Source: Burkholderia vietnamiensis LMG 10929 (GTDB lineage: Bacteria; Pseudomonadota; Gammaproteobacteria; Burkholderiales; Burkholderiaceae). Taken from it: a stretch of 64,000 bases of DNA. The notes beneath the pieces were generated by a model. That model did not search any database. It had not been told where the DNA came from and saw nothing but the letters and a program-made list of their open reading frames with translations. The position numbers were made by a program, and so were the translations under genes. How positions within the stretch are numbered: position 1 is the stretch's first letter; every line of letters starts with the position of its first letter. The stretch is from the NCBI RefSeq assembly GCF_000959445.1, contig NZ_CP009630.1, positions 1,612,001-1,676,000 of the forward strand. The letters run 5' to 3'. Positions 18,767-28,043 of this stretch are shown here, in pieces.

Positions 18767-18911
18767 CTTGCTTTCCTGTCTCTGCTTGGTCATTGGCCGC
18801 TTGACGGCATGTCGTGGGACGTCCCGGGCATCGGGCCTGTACGTTCCGGGCATTTTTGGGCGGATTGTGAGTGTGTTACGTGGCGCCCGACGCATCGGTC
18901 GCGCATTTTAA

Positions 18912-18921
18912 CGTATGACAT
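18912..18921. promoter_or_regulatory. Half-operator CGTATGACAT upstream of the chemoreceptor
   Basis: This 10-mer recurs at 19112-19121, exactly 200 bp away, where it is half of a palindrome. It lies 146 bp before the chemoreceptor start. It may be a weaker binding site of the same regulator. Confidence 0.3.
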
Positions 18922-18965
18922 CGTACTTTCAATACAGGATTTTTGCGCTGCGCCATAGGAAATTC

Positions 18966-18994
18966 GTGCCCTTTTAGGCAAACCAAAAGGGCAC
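18966..18994. repeat. Perfect 10-bp inverted repeat
   Basis: gtgccctttt (18966-18975) and aaaagggcac (18985-18994) with a 9-nt spacer. It lies in the non-coding stretch upstream of the chemoreceptor. It could be a terminator on the plus strand or a protein site; no gene ends here on either strand. Confidence 0.5.
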
Positions 18995-19105
18995 AAAAGA
19001 CCCCAATACCCTCATATACTGCGTGGAATACACTAGTAACTCTGACGGCTTAGCCTCTGGCAGACACGGACGGGAGCGCTGGTGCATACCGCGATAATAT
19101 CATCG

Positions 19106-19120
19106 TGTCATCGTATGACA
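19106..19120. promoter_or_regulatory. Operator-like palindrome TGTCAT-n3-ATGACA
   Basis: A perfect 6-3-6 inverted repeat, of the size and form bound by GntR/FadR-type regulators. It sits 61-75 bp upstream of the GTG start of a decayed gene and 340 bp upstream of the chemoreceptor. No cognate regulator gene is in the window. Confidence 0.45.
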
Positions 19121-19180
19121 TAAATCCTGCCAATGGTATCGCCTCGTCGACAAGATCACAAGACCAGGACGGAGACAGCA

Positions 19181-19695
19181 GTGACCGACACCAATTTCGA
19201 TACGCAACCGGGGCGGACGTCGACTTTTCACCTGAGCGCGAAGTGTGCGATCTTCTTTCGCCCCGGCCGACTACGCGAAGGACGGCCCCGTCGACTGCGG
19301 CGCCAACGGCGAGCTGTTCTACAGCCGCTGGCAGGCCAACGACTGCCTGAACTTCGCGCGCCGGTGTACGCCCGCAACGCCAGCCATATCCCGCTCACCG
19401 ACGAAGGCAACACCTCGCGATCCTGAACGTGCACGCGATGCCGCCGTTTGCCCGCTCGGGCAACACGGCCACCTGCTCGTCGACCGACAAAGGCAACACG
19501 GGCGTCTACGATTGCGCTGGCGGGTGCACGCCGTCGCAGGCCTATACGACCCGAACAACGTCGCCCTGAAAACGGCCATCGTCGAGCAACTGCTGCGTGC
19601 CGGTCGATCAGTCGCCGGCGCAGTCGTTCAACCCGGATGCCCGTGAGGCCATGACCGGCATCCGAGGCATCATGGACAGACGTCAGAGGGGCTAG
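19181..19695 (+). pseudogene. Decayed gene downstream of an operator-like site
   Basis: A plausible 5' end exists: GGAG 6 nt before a GTG, encoding TDTNFDTQPGRTSTFHLSAK. The frame then degrades into Arg/Pro-rich sequence and stops at 19426. Protein-like text continues in other frames, such as DYAKDGPVDCGANGELFYSR near 19260-19320 and TDKGNTGVYDCAGGCTPSQA near 19480-19540, before a stop near 19695. This looks like a gene, or two joined pieces, broken by frameshifts. I do not recognise the family. Confidence 0.35.
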
Positions 19696-19737
19696 AAGGT
19701 GCCCGGACTGAACTGGGCATGCCGATTTATCAGAAAC

Positions 19738-19767
19738 GAAAAAGCCGACCCACTGGGTCGGCTTTTT
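19738..19767. terminator. Bidirectional terminator beyond the tRNA gene
   Basis: A GC-rich stem (gccgacc paired with ggtcggc, 19744-19750 and 19756-19762) flanked by A-run on the left and T-run on the right, so it works on both strands. It lies about 145 bp past the 3' end of the minus-strand tRNA and also closes the decayed gene on the plus strand. Confidence 0.75.
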
Positions 19768-19909
19768 CGCGTCGAATCGCGGTCGATTGCCACCGCGAAC
19801 CAAACCTTCAAACGTACAGCCAATTTCCGATAAAGCTGAAGCGAAACGTGTCCAGGTGGACAACTTGTGCTCAACGGCACAACGCAACGCATCGACCGGA
19901 AAGGAAATC

Positions 19910-19988
19910 TGGTGGGCCCCCCGGGAGTCGAACCCGGCACCAACGAATTATGAGTTCGCTGCTCTAACCAAGCATGAGCTAGGGGCCC
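19910..19988 (-). tRNA. tRNA with CAU anticodon, probably tRNA-Ile2 (lysidine-modified)
   Basis: A cloverleaf folds on the minus strand: acceptor GGGCCCC/GGGGCCC with encoded CCA, D arm GCTC...GAGC, anticodon stem GCGAA/TTCGT around loop CTCATAA, T arm CCGGG-TTCGACT-CCCGG. Anticodon CAU could be Met or Ile2. The GC-only acceptor resembles E. coli tRNA-Ile2 (GGCCCCU) rather than elongator Met (GGCUACG), so I favour Ile2, whose C34 is converted to lysidine by TilS to read AUA. It lies between the accessory stretch and rpoD and could have served as an integration site. Confidence 0.85.
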
Positions 19989-20127
19989 CGATGTGAAACC
20001 AGGCGTGCGGCGCGCAGTTGCGGCGACGACGCCGGGCCGGCATTGTAACAACAAAGCGGCGGGGAGAGGACAAACGCCACCGGCATCGCGTGGATGCCGG
20101 CGGCGTTCGCAAGTGAAACGCTGGCGA

Positions 20128-22557
20128 TCAGTTCCCTTCGAGGAACGACTTCAGCTTGTCGGAACGGCTCGGATGACGCAGCTTGCGCAGCGCCTTGGCT
20201 TCGATCTGACGGATCCGCTCACGCGTGACGTCGAACTGCTTGCCGACTTCCTCGAGCGTATGGTCGGTGCTCATCTCGATGCCGAAGCGCATCCGCAGCA
20301 CCTTCGCCTCGCGCGGCGTCAGCGAATCGAGCACGTCCTTCACGACGTCGCGCATGCTGGCATGCAGCGCGGCGTCCGCCGGCGCGACCGTGTTGTTGTC
20401 CTCGATGAAGTCGCCGAGGTGGGAATCGTCGTCGTCGCCGATCGGCGTTTCCATCGAGATCGGCTCCTTCGCGATCTTCATGATCTTGCGGATCTTGTCT
20501 TCCGGCATCTCCATCTTTTCGGCGAGCGTTGCCGGATCCGGCTCGAGACCGGTTTCCTGCAGGATCTGCCGCGAGATGCGGTTCATCTTGTTGATCGTCT
20601 CGATCATGTGAACCGGAATACGGATCGTGCGCGCCTGGTCCGCGATCGAGCGCGTGATGGCCTGACGGATCCACCACGTCGCATAGGTCGAGAACTTGTA
20701 GCCACGACGGTATTCGAACTTGTCCACCGCCTTCATCAGGCCGATGTTGCCTTCCTGGATCAGATCGAGGAACTGCAGGCCACGGTTCGTGTACTTCTTC
20801 GCGATCGAGATCACGAGACGCAGGTTCGCCTCGGTCATTTCGCGCTTCGCCTGGCGTGCCTTCAGTTCGCCGGCCGCCATCTGACGGTTGGTTTCCTTCA
20901 GGTCCTTCAGCGGCAGCACGACGCGCGCCTGCAGGTCGAGCAGACGCTGCTGCTGTTCGCGGATCGCCGGGATGTTGCGCGACAGCACCGCGCTGTACGA
21001 ATGACCTTCGGCCGCGATCTTCTCGGCCCAGTCGAGATCCGTCTCGCTGCCGGGGAAGCGCGCGATGAATTCCGAGCGCGGCATCCCGCACTTGTCGACG
21101 ACGATGTGCAGGATCTGACGCTCGACCTGACGCACTTCGTCCACTTGCGCACGCAACGTGTCGCACAGACGCTCGACGGTACGCGCGGTGAAGCGGATCG
21201 TCATCAGCTCGGTCTGGATCGTTTCCTGCGCCTTCAGGTAGGACTTCGACTTGTAGCCTTCCTTTTCGAACGCACGGCGCATCTTGTCGAACCACTCGCT
21301 GATCTGCGAGAACTTCTCGAGCGACGCGCGCTTCAAGGCTTCGAGCTGGGCGGCGTTGGCGGTTGCCTGAGCGGCGCCGTCATCGTCCTCCTCTTCCTCT
21401 TCTTCCTCTTCCTCTTCGGCTTCTTCGTCCTCGTTCTCGATCGCTTCCGCTTCCTTCGCGGAGAAACCGTCGGTATCGGCGGCGTCTGCGGCGTTCGGAT
21501 CGAGCAGGCCGTCGACGAGCTCGTCGACGCGGATCTCTTCGTTCGCGACGCGCTCGGCCATCGCGAGGATGTCGGCGATCGTCGTCGGGCACGCGGAAAT
21601 CGCCATCACCATGTGGCGCAGGCCGTCCTCGATCCGCTTCGCGATCTCGATTTCGCCTTCACGCGTGAGCAGCTCGACCGTGCCCATCTCGCGCATGTAC
21701 ATCCGGACCGGATCGGTCGTGCGACCGAATTCCGAATCGACCGTCGACAGCGCGACTTCCGCTTCTTCCTCGACTTCGTCGTCCGACGACGCGGCCGGCG
21801 CGTTGTCGTTCAGGAGCAGCGTTTCCGCGTCCGGCGCCTGCTCGTAAACCGCCACGCCCATGTCGTTGAACGTGCCGATGATCCCTTCCAGGGCTTCCGT
21901 CTCGGTGAAGTTGTCCGGCAGGTGGTCGTTGATTTCGGCATACGTGAGGAAGCCGCGCTCCTTGCCGAGCTTGATCAGCGCGCGCAGCTTCACGCGGCGC
22001 TCTTCGAGCTCCTCGGCCGTGCCGGGCGTGCTCGTCGCGAACGCTTCCTTCAGCAGCGCCTTTTCCTTGGCGCGACGGTCGCGCACCTTGGATTTGCCCG
22101 GAGCCGCGGCCGCCGCTGCTGCTGCGGGCTGCTGCTCGTCGCTCTGATTTGCGTCGTCATCGACGGATACTTCGTTCAGCTTTTTGGTCATGGAGTTCGC
22201 CGTACCGGCTATATCGACTCGCGGCTGCTGGACGACAGCCGGTTGAACCGTGGGTGCATGAGTAGTACGTACTGCCGTTTCGTCCGCGGCGGCAGTCGTG
22301 TCCCTTGCGCTTTTCGCACTTGCCCGCTTCGCCGCCGGCTTGGCCGGCCCGGAGTCGGGTCTCGCGGCAGCTCGTGATCCGGCTGCCGGCGCCGGCGCAG
22401 CCTGAGCAGTGCCGGCCGCGGTTTTCTTTCCTGCAGGGGCCGACGTGGCCGAAGACGTTGCCCTGGTGGAAGAAGCAGACTTGGCCGCTGTGACCTTTTT
22501 GGTCGGCTCCGTCGAGCCCTTGCCCGTTGCTTTCTTTCCGCCTGTCGTCTTTGCCAT
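20128..22557 (-). CDS. rpoD: Primary sigma factor, RpoD (sigma-70)
   Basis: 809 residues, the housekeeping sigma factor that directs RNA polymerase to -10/-35 promoters. The N-terminal Lys/Ala-rich extension (about 1-120) makes it far longer than E. coli RpoD (613 aa) and is known from Burkholderia. Region 1.1 follows ([24 protein letters not shown] text), then 1.2 ([21 protein letters not shown]). A non-conserved spacer carries an acidic run of ten Glu near residue 380. Region 2 ([28 protein letters not shown]), region 3 and region 4.2 ([25 protein letters not shown]) are intact. Distal gene of the rpsU-yqeY-dnaG-rpoD cluster, with its own -10 box. Confidence 0.97.
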   Translation of the reverse strand: MAKTTGGKKATGKGSTEPTKKVTAAKSASSTRATSSATSAPAGKKTAAGTAQAAPAPAAGSRAAARPDSGPAKPAAKRASAKSARDTTAAADETAVRTTHAPTVQPAVVQQPRVDIAGTANSMTKKLNEVSVDDDANQSDEQQPAAAAAAAAPGKSKVRDRRAKEKALLKEAFATSTPGTAEELEERRVKLRALIKLGKERGFLTYAEINDHLPDNFTETEALEGIIGTFNDMGVAVYEQAPDAETLLLNDNAPAASSDDEVEEEAEVALSTVDSEFGRTTDPVRMYMREMGTVELLTREGEIEIAKRIEDGLRHMVMAISACPTTIADILAMAERVANEEIRVDELVDGLLDPNAADAADTDGFSAKEAEAIENEDEEAEEEEEEEEEEDDDGAAQATANAAQLEALKRASLEKFSQISEWFDKMRRAFEKEGYKSKSYLKAQETIQTELMTIRFTARTVERLCDTLRAQVDEVRQVERQILHIVVDKCGMPRSEFIARFPGSETDLDWAEKIAAEGHSYSAVLSRNIPAIREQQQRLLDLQARVVLPLKDLKETNRQMAAGELKARQAKREMTEANLRLVISIAKKYTNRGLQFLDLIQEGNIGLMKAVDKFEYRRGYKFSTYATWWIRQAITRSIADQARTIRIPVHMIETINKMNRISRQILQETGLEPDPATLAEKMEMPEDKIRKIMKIAKEPISMETPIGDDDDSHLGDFIEDNNTVAPADAALHASMRDVVKDVLDSLTPREAKVLRMRFGIEMSTDHTLEEVGKQFDVTRERIRQIEAKALRKLRHPSRSDKLKSFLEGN

Positions 22558-22603
22558 CGCGATTCTCGCCTCTGCTTGGAAAACAAACCGCTGGAAACCT
22601 TAT

Positions 22604-22609
22604 ATTATA
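22604..22609 (-). promoter_or_regulatory. -10 box of an rpoD promoter
   Basis: TATAAT on the minus strand, about 46 bp upstream of the rpoD start, in the 88-bp dnaG-rpoD gap. No good -35 hexamer is seen 17 bp away. It would let rpoD be transcribed apart from dnaG. Confidence 0.5.
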
Positions 22610-22645
22610 GCACGCTGGGTAGCCCTCTCCTGACGCCCCGGCCGC

Positions 22646-24517
22646 CTACAGCCCGAGCCGACGTTTCATGTCGGTTCGCTGCTGGTTCAATTCCGTCAAC
22701 TCGGTCAGCTCCTCGGGCGTGAACGTCGATTGCCGCGCCAGCCGGTCGAGCCGGTCGCAGCAGGCGTCGTAGCGCATCTTCAGCACGGCCGCCTGCAATT
22801 CCTCCCCGGCGATCCGCTCCTGTTCGCGCTGTCGCTCGAACACCGTCTCGTCCTCCGGATTCTGTAACAGCAGATCGCGGACGTTTTCATCATAGTCCAG
22901 AATTTCGCGGAAGATTTCGTCGTAAGTCGCGCTGTTCGACGAGGCTCGCAGCACATCGGACAGCAGCCGGAACTCCGCGCCGTCGCCCAGCGCGCGTGCG
23001 TGCTCGGCCACTTCGGCGAACAGCTCGCCGATCCGCGGCAGCGCCCGCAGGGTCGCAAGCTGCTCGTCGTCGAGCGCGGTCGCGATCCGCGGGTACATCA
23101 CCAGCGTACGCAACGCACGCTTTTCGCTGTCGGTCACGCGCCGCCGCTCGCTGCGCGCGGGCGCCTGGCGCGGCGCCGCCGCGATGCGCGCGTCGACCTC
23201 CGACAGCGCCGCGACTTCCTCGAACGGGATGTGCAGGCGGTCAGCGAACATGTGCATGATCTGCGCGCGCAACGCGTTGGCCGGCAGCGCCTGCAGCAAC
23301 GGCTTTGCGTCGAACAGCGCCTTCGCGCGGCCTTCCGGCTGGTCGAGCGCCTTGCCGGCGATCGCTTCGTTCAACAGAAATTGCGACAGCGGCATCGCAC
23401 GCTCGACCTGCTCCGAGAATGCATCGGCGCCGAATTCGCGCACATAGCTGTCCGGATCGTGCTCGGGCGGGAGGAACAGGAAGCGGATCGTCCGGTTGTC
23501 GGCCGCATGCGGCAGGCACGCTTCGAGCGCGCGGCGCGCGGCGCGCCGGCCGGCCGAATCGCCGTCGAAGCTGAAGATCACCGTATCGGTCTGGCGCAGC
23601 AGCTTCTGCACGTGGATCGGCGTGCAGGCCGTGCCGAGCGTCGCGACCGCGTTCGGAAAACCGAGCTGCGCGAGCGCGACGACGTCCATGTAGCCTTCGA
23701 CGACGAGCACGTACTTGCGCTCGCGGATCGCGAGGCGCGCCTCGAACAGCCCGTACAGTTCGCTGCCCTTGTTGAACAGCGGCGTTTCGGGCGAGTTCAG
23801 GTACTTCGGCTCGCCGCTGCCGAGCACGCGCCCGCCGAAGCCGATCACCTGCCCCTTCACGTTGCGGATCGGGAACATGATGCGCTCGCGGAACCGGTCG
23901 TAGCGTCGCGCGGCGCCTTGCGCGTCGGTCTTTTCGCTGACGATCACGAGCCCCGATTCGACGAGCGAGTCGTCGCGGTAGTCGGGGAACGCGCTTTCGA
24001 GGTTCTGCCAGCCGTCCGGCGCATAGCCGAGGCCGAAGCGGGCGGCGATCTCGCCGGTCAGGCCCCGGTTCTTCAGATACTGGATCGCGACGGTCGCACC
24101 GCGCAACTGCTTGCGGTAGTAGTCGCACGCGACGGACATCACGTCGGACAGCGCGGTCGCGACCGATTTCGACACCGGCGCCGGATAGTCGCCACCGCCG
24201 CCGCCCGCACCGCCGCGCATCGACGGCTCGTGCGGCACGGTCAGCCCGACCGACTGCGCGAGCTCCTGCACGGCTTCCGGGAAGGTCAGCCCCGCGTGCT
24301 CCATCAGAAAGCCGATCGCGGTGCCGTGCGCGCCGCAGCCGAAGCAGTGATAGAACTGCTTGGTCGGGCTGACGGTGAACGACGGGCTCTTCTCGTTGTG
24401 GAACGGGCACAAGCCCATGAAGTTCGCGCCGCCCTTCTTGAGCTGCACGTAACGCCCCACCACGTCGACGATATCGACGCGGTTCAGCAAGTCCTGCAGG
24501 AACGAATGCGGAATCAC
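22646..24517 (-). CDS. dnaG: DNA primase
   Basis: 623 residues; synthesises RNA primers at the replication fork with DnaB. The zinc-binding domain is complete (Cys 37, His 40, Cys 58, Cys 61; CPFHNEKSPSF...FYHCFGCG). The core has the RNAP-like basic motif and TOPRIM residues (VLVVEGYMDVVALAQ; FSFDGDSAGRRAA). The C-terminal part is the helicase-binding region. The start is a GTG with a poor ribosome-binding site, which may hold primase levels low, as is known for dnaG in other bacteria. It sits between yqeY and rpoD. Confidence 0.97.
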   Translation of the reverse strand: MIPHSFLQDLLNRVDIVDVVGRYVQLKKGGANFMGLCPFHNEKSPSFTVSPTKQFYHCFGCGAHGTAIGFLMEHAGLTFPEAVQELAQSVGLTVPHEPSMRGGAGGGGGDYPAPVSKSVATALSDVMSVACDYYRKQLRGATVAIQYLKNRGLTGEIAARFGLGYAPDGWQNLESAFPDYRDDSLVESGLVIVSEKTDAQGAARRYDRFRERIMFPIRNVKGQVIGFGGRVLGSGEPKYLNSPETPLFNKGSELYGLFEARLAIRERKYVLVVEGYMDVVALAQLGFPNAVATLGTACTPIHVQKLLRQTDTVIFSFDGDSAGRRAARRALEACLPHAADNRTIRFLFLPPEHDPDSYVREFGADAFSEQVERAMPLSQFLLNEAIAGKALDQPEGRAKALFDAKPLLQALPANALRAQIMHMFADRLHIPFEEVAALSEVDARIAAAPRQAPARSERRRVTDSEKRALRTLVMYPRIATALDDEQLATLRALPRIGELFAEVAEHARALGDGAEFRLLSDVLRASSNSATYDEIFREILDYDENVRDLLLQNPEDETVFERQREQERIAGEELQAAVLKMRYDACCDRLDRLARQSTFTPEELTELTELNQQRTDMKRRLGL

Positions 24518-24590
24518 CGTGGGATCGAGCGAGAAAGGGCCATACGACGCCCGGCGCGCGCGTGGCGACGCGCGCGCCGGGATGTGGGTG

Positions 24591-25037
24591 TCAGCTGGAC
24601 AGCGCGGCCTTGACCAGGGCGGAAACGGCCGTCATGTCGGCACGGCCGGCGAGCTTGCCCTTCAGCACGCCCATCACCTTGCCCATGTCCTGCGGGCCGG
24701 CTGCGCCCGTGGCGGCGACGGCGGCCTGCACTTCGGCGGCCACCTCGGCGTCCGACAGCTGCGCGGGCATGTACGCGCCCAGCACGTCGAGCTCGGCTTG
24801 TTCCTTCGCGACGAGATCGTCGCGGCCGGCGGCCTGGAACTGGCTGATCGAGTCCTTGCGCTGCTTGATCATCTTGTCGATCACCGCGGTGATGCCCGCG
24901 TCGTCGAGCGTCACCCGATCGTCGACTTCGCGCTGCTTGATCGCGGCCATCAGCAGGCGAATCGTCGCGAGACGCTCGCTGTCCTTGGCGCGCATCGCGG
25001 TCTTCATGTCTTCGCTGATCTGCTCTTTCAAACTCAT
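24591..25037 (-). CDS. GatB/YqeY domain-containing protein
   Basis: A 148-residue helical protein: MSLKEQISEDMKTAMRAKD, TIRLLMAAIKQREVD, and the C-terminal MGKVMGVLKGKLAGRADM that also forms the tail domain of amidotransferase GatB. In GatB that domain binds tRNA, so a tRNA-related role is often proposed but unproven. The start is the ATG at 25037, which begins the conserved MSLK; the longer frame runs back into the rpsU terminator. It lies between rpsU and dnaG, a common arrangement. Confidence 0.9.
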   Translation of the reverse strand: MSLKEQISEDMKTAMRAKDSERLATIRLLMAAIKQREVDDRVTLDDAGITAVIDKMIKQRKDSISQFQAAGRDDLVAKEQAELDVLGAYMPAQLSDAEVAAEVQAAVAATGAAGPQDMGKVMGVLKGKLAGRADMTAVSALVKAALSS

Positions 25038-25090
25038 CTTGCACCCGGGATGAAAACGTGACTTCGACGCCCGCAACCGGGCGTCAACAC

Positions 25091-25124
25091 AAAAACCCGC
25101 TTGGGAACATGTCTCAAGCGGGTT
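25091..25124 (-). terminator. Intrinsic terminator between rpsU and yqeY
   Basis: A perfect 10-bp stem (25094-25103 with 25115-25124), 11-nt loop and a T-run on the minus strand. It should end much of the rpsU transcript, giving more S21 message than primase or sigma message, as in the classical macromolecular synthesis operon. Confidence 0.85.
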
Positions 25125-25222
25125 GCTCGAATCCTGCATCGGCGACTCGCGACCCCGGACCGGGGCCGAGCGTGCGAAGCTCGCCGGTGCGCCGCTCAGC
25201 GAACCGCGCGGCGCTCAATCGT

Positions 25223-25435
25223 TCAGTACAGCTTCTTCGGCAGCGTCTGGCTGCGGATGCGCTTGTAGTGGCGCTTCACCGCTGCAGCCTTCTTACGCTT
25301 GCGCTCCGCCGTCGGCTTTTCGTAAAACTCCCGCGCACGAAGCTCGGTCAGCAGACCGTTCTTCTCGATCGTGCGCTTGAAGCGGCGCATGGCGACTTCG
25401 AACGGCTCGTTTTCTTTAACGCGAATGATCGTCAT
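25223..25435 (-). CDS. rpsU: 30S ribosomal protein bS21
   Basis: 70 residues, very basic: [39 protein letters not shown], then a Lys/Arg-rich tail with [13 protein letters not shown]. It matches S21, which helps the 30S subunit pair with the Shine-Dalgarno sequence. Length equals the family norm. First gene of the rpsU-yqeY-dnaG-rpoD cluster, with a promoter-like TATACT upstream and a terminator directly behind. Confidence 0.97.
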
Positions 25436-25473
25436 GATCCGACACGAATAAAGGTTTGCAGGGAAGATTCACG

Positions 25474-25479
25474 AGTATA
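25474..25479 (-). promoter_or_regulatory. -10 box of the rpsU promoter
   Basis: TATACT on the minus strand, about 40 bp before the rpsU start. No strong -35 is visible. Confidence 0.45.
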
Positions 25480-25540
25480 GCAGAGCGACCTCGCGAGGGA
25501 TAAGGGCCGGGCCCCGCCGCGCGCGGCGCTGCGCCGCACG

Positions 25541-26761
25541 TCACGCGGCGCGACTGAACTCCGCCGCGGCTTGCCCCGCGGCCGTCCCCGACGCCCATGC
25601 CCACTGAAAGTTGTAGCCGCCGAGCCAGCCCGTCACGTCGACGACCTCGCCGATGAAGAACAGCCCGGGCACCCGCGCGCTCATCATCGTCGCCGACGAC
25701 AGCTCGCGCGTATCGACGCCGCCCTTCGTCACCTCCGCCTTCTTGTAGCCTTCGGTGCCGTTGGGCGTCAGCGTCCAGCCGGCCAGCGCGTCGCCGATCT
25801 GGCGCAGCGTCCGGTCGGGCAAGTCGGCGAGCCGCGCATCGGCCGCCACGCGATGCGTGTCGAGCCACACGTGCGCGAGGCGCGACGGCACCCAGTCGGC
25901 GAGCAGCGAGCCGATCTGACGCTTCGACGTACGCTTCGCGTCGAGCAGCTCCGCGACGGCGTCGCGCTGCGGAAGCAGGTCGATGCGGATCGGATCGCCG
26001 GGCTGCCAGTAGCTCGAGATCTGCAGGATACCGGGGCCGGACAGGCCGCGATGCGTCAGCAGCAGGTCTTCGACGAATTCGCCGCCGCGCTTCTTGTCGC
26101 CGGTCGACACGCGCACCTCGAGCGACACACCGGACAGCGCCGCGAACGGCTCCCAATCCTGCGATGCGAACGTCATCGGCACGAGGGCCGGCCGCGTGTC
26201 GATCAGCTTGTGGCCGAACTGCTTCGCGAGCCGGTAGCCGAAATCGGTCGCGCCGATCTTCGGGATCGACAGGCCGCCGGTCGCGACGATCAACGCCCTG
26301 GCGCGGATCGCCCCCGCCTGCTGCGTGTCGAGCGTGAAACCGTCGTCCGGCGCGTGGCGCACGGCGTCGACGACCACGGGCCGGCGCCACGCGATGCCGC
26401 CGGCGTCGCATTCGTGCTTGAGCACGTCGATGATTGCGTCGCTGCCGTGATCGCAGAACAGCTGCCCTTTGTGCTTCTCGTGCCAGCTCACTTGATGGCG
26501 CTTGAGCAGGCCGACGAAGTCGCGCGGCGTGTAGCGCGCCAGCGCCGAGCGCGCGAAATGCGGATTCGACGACAGGTAGTTGTCGGGCCCCGCGTAGAGA
26601 TTCGTGAAGTTGCAGCGGCCGCCGCCCGAGATGCGGATTTTCTCGGCGAGACGCGGCGCGTGATCGACCAGCACGACGCGGCGGCCAAGCTGCCCGGCCA
26701 CCGCGGCGCTCATCATCCCGGCGGCGCCCGCGCCGATCACGGCGATATCGTAAGTTTCCAT
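25541..26761 (-). CDS. BaiN/HI0933-family FAD-dependent oxidoreductase
   Basis: 406 residues with an N-terminal FAD Rossmann motif (DIAVIGAGAAGMMSAA), the family signature SGGGRCNFTN, a central GDKKRGGEFVEDLLLTHRGLSGPGIL segment, and a C-terminal WLGGYNFQWAWASG FAD contact. These match the YhiN/HI0933/BaiN group, whose natural substrate is mostly unknown. Some members act on bile-acid derivatives or aminoacetone, and I would not assign either. The start is the ATG giving METYDIAVIG. Transcribed away from tsaD, with which it shares a 128-bp intergenic region. Confidence 0.88.
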   Translation of the reverse strand: METYDIAVIGAGAAGMMSAAVAGQLGRRVVLVDHAPRLAEKIRISGGGRCNFTNLYAGPDNYLSSNPHFARSALARYTPRDFVGLLKRHQVSWHEKHKGQLFCDHGSDAIIDVLKHECDAGGIAWRRPVVVDAVRHAPDDGFTLDTQQAGAIRARALIVATGGLSIPKIGATDFGYRLAKQFGHKLIDTRPALVPMTFASQDWEPFAALSGVSLEVRVSTGDKKRGGEFVEDLLLTHRGLSGPGILQISSYWQPGDPIRIDLLPQRDAVAELLDAKRTSKRQIGSLLADWVPSRLAHVWLDTHRVAADARLADLPDRTLRQIGDALAGWTLTPNGTEGYKKAEVTKGGVDTRELSSATMMSARVPGLFFIGEVVDVTGWLGGYNFQWAWASGTAAGQAAAEFSRAA

Positions 26762-26827
26762 GGCGCGGATTGTACCTGTCCGACCTCGCACCCGGGCCGC
26801 CGGAGCCGGCGCGCAGCCTTCGCCTGC

Positions 26828-26833
26828 TATAAT
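26828..26833 (+). promoter_or_regulatory. -10 box of the tsaD promoter
   Basis: TATAAT in the context TGCTATAAT, 57 bp upstream of tsaD. No convincing -35 lies 17 bp upstream. Confidence 0.5.
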
Positions 26834-26889
26834 TTCGGGTTACGTTTACCTCCCGCTGCGCGCCGCTACGGCACGCGCCTTCCCGACCC

Positions 26890-27930
26890 ATGCTCGTTCT
26901 CGGCATCGAAAGCTCCTGCGACGAAACCGGCCTCGCGCTCTACGACACGCAGCGCGGCCTGCTCGCACACGCGCTCCATTCGCAGATCGCGATGCACCGC
27001 GAATACGGCGGCGTCGTGCCCGAGCTCGCATCGCGCGACCACATTCGCCGCGCGCTGCCGCTGCTCGACGAAGTGATGGCCCAGAGCGGCACGCATCGCG
27101 ACGACATCGACGCGATCGCATTCACGCAAGGGCCGGGCCTCGCCGGCGCGCTGCTGGTCGGCGCGAGCATCGCGAACGCGCTCGCGCTCGCATGGAACAA
27201 GCCGACGATCGGCATCCATCATCTCGAAGGCCATCTGCTGTCGCCGCTGCTCGTCGACGCCCCGCCGCCGTTCCCGTTCATCGCGCTGCTGGTGTCGGGC
27301 GGCCACACGCAACTGATGCGCGTGACCGACGTCGGCGTGTATGAAACGCTCGGCGAGACGCTCGACGACGCGGCCGGCGAAGCGTTCGACAAGACGGCGA
27401 AGCTGATCGGCCTCGGCTATCCGGGCGGCCCGGAAGTATCGCGGCTCGCGGAAACCGGCACGCCCGGCGCGGTCGTGCTGCCGCGCCCGATGCTGCATTC
27501 GGGCGACCTCGATTTCAGCTTCAGCGGCCTGAAGACGGCCGTGCTCACGCAGATGAAGAAATTCGAATCGGCGAAGCTGGAAGGCGACGCGCTCGAACGC
27601 GCGAAGGCGGACCTCGCACGCGGCTTCGTCGACGCGGCGGTCGACGTGCTCGTCGCAAAGTCGCTCGCCGCGCTGAAGCAGACGAAGCTCAAGCGACTGG
27701 TGGTGGCCGGCGGCGTCGGGGCGAACCGCCAGTTGCGCGCGGCGCTGTCGGCTGCGGCCGCGAAGCGCGGCTTCGACGTGCACTACCCCGACCTCGCGCT
27801 GTGCACCGACAACGGCGCGATGATCGCGCTGGCCGGCGCGCTGCGGCTCGGCCGCTGGCCGGAGCAGGCGAACACCGACTATGCGTTCACGGTGAAACCG
27901 CGCTGGGATCTCGCATCGCTCGCACGCTGA
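26890..27930 (+). CDS. tsaD: tRNA N6-adenosine threonylcarbamoyltransferase
   Basis: 346 residues. Transfers the threonylcarbamoyl group to A37 of ANN-decoding tRNAs with TsaB and TsaE; essential in most bacteria. ASKHA-fold motifs: [10 protein letters not shown] at the start, metal-binding HHLEGH (His 111, His 115), [11 protein letters not shown], and [10 protein letters not shown] near the end. The length is typical. It ends at a strong terminator. The A37 modification also concerns tRNA-Ile2, a candidate of which lies 7 kb away, but that is coincidence as far as can be seen. Confidence 0.97.
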   Translation: MLVLGIESSCDETGLALYDTQRGLLAHALHSQIAMHREYGGVVPELASRDHIRRALPLLDEVMAQSGTHRDDIDAIAFTQGPGLAGALLVGASIANALALAWNKPTIGIHHLEGHLLSPLLVDAPPPFPFIALLVSGGHTQLMRVTDVGVYETLGETLDDAAGEAFDKTAKLIGLGYPGGPEVSRLAETGTPGAVVLPRPMLHSGDLDFSFSGLKTAVLTQMKKFESAKLEGDALERAKADLARGFVDAAVDVLVAKSLAALKQTKLKRLVVAGGVGANRQLRAALSAAAAKRGFDVHYPDLALCTDNGAMIALAGALRLGRWPEQANTDYAFTVKPRWDLASLAR

Positions 27931-27963
27931 CGCGCGCACCGCGCCGATAGACGCCGCAAAACA

Positions 27964-27996
27964 AACAGGCTGCCCGATCGCGAGCAGCCTGTTTTC
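27964..27996 (+). terminator. Terminator after tsaD, between convergent genes
   Basis: A perfect 10-bp stem (27964-27973 with 27984-27993), 10-nt loop, then a T-rich run. A run of A's before it allows some action for folE2 on the other strand. Confidence 0.85.
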
Positions 27997-28043
27997 ATTT
28001 CAGCGCCGATACGAACCGGCGAACCGATACCGACAACCCGGCG

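Noticed and set aside
19910..19988. Initiator or elongator tRNA-Met
   Set aside because: The anticodon allows Met, but the acceptor stem looks like tRNA-Ile2; the alternative cannot be excluded from sequence alone.
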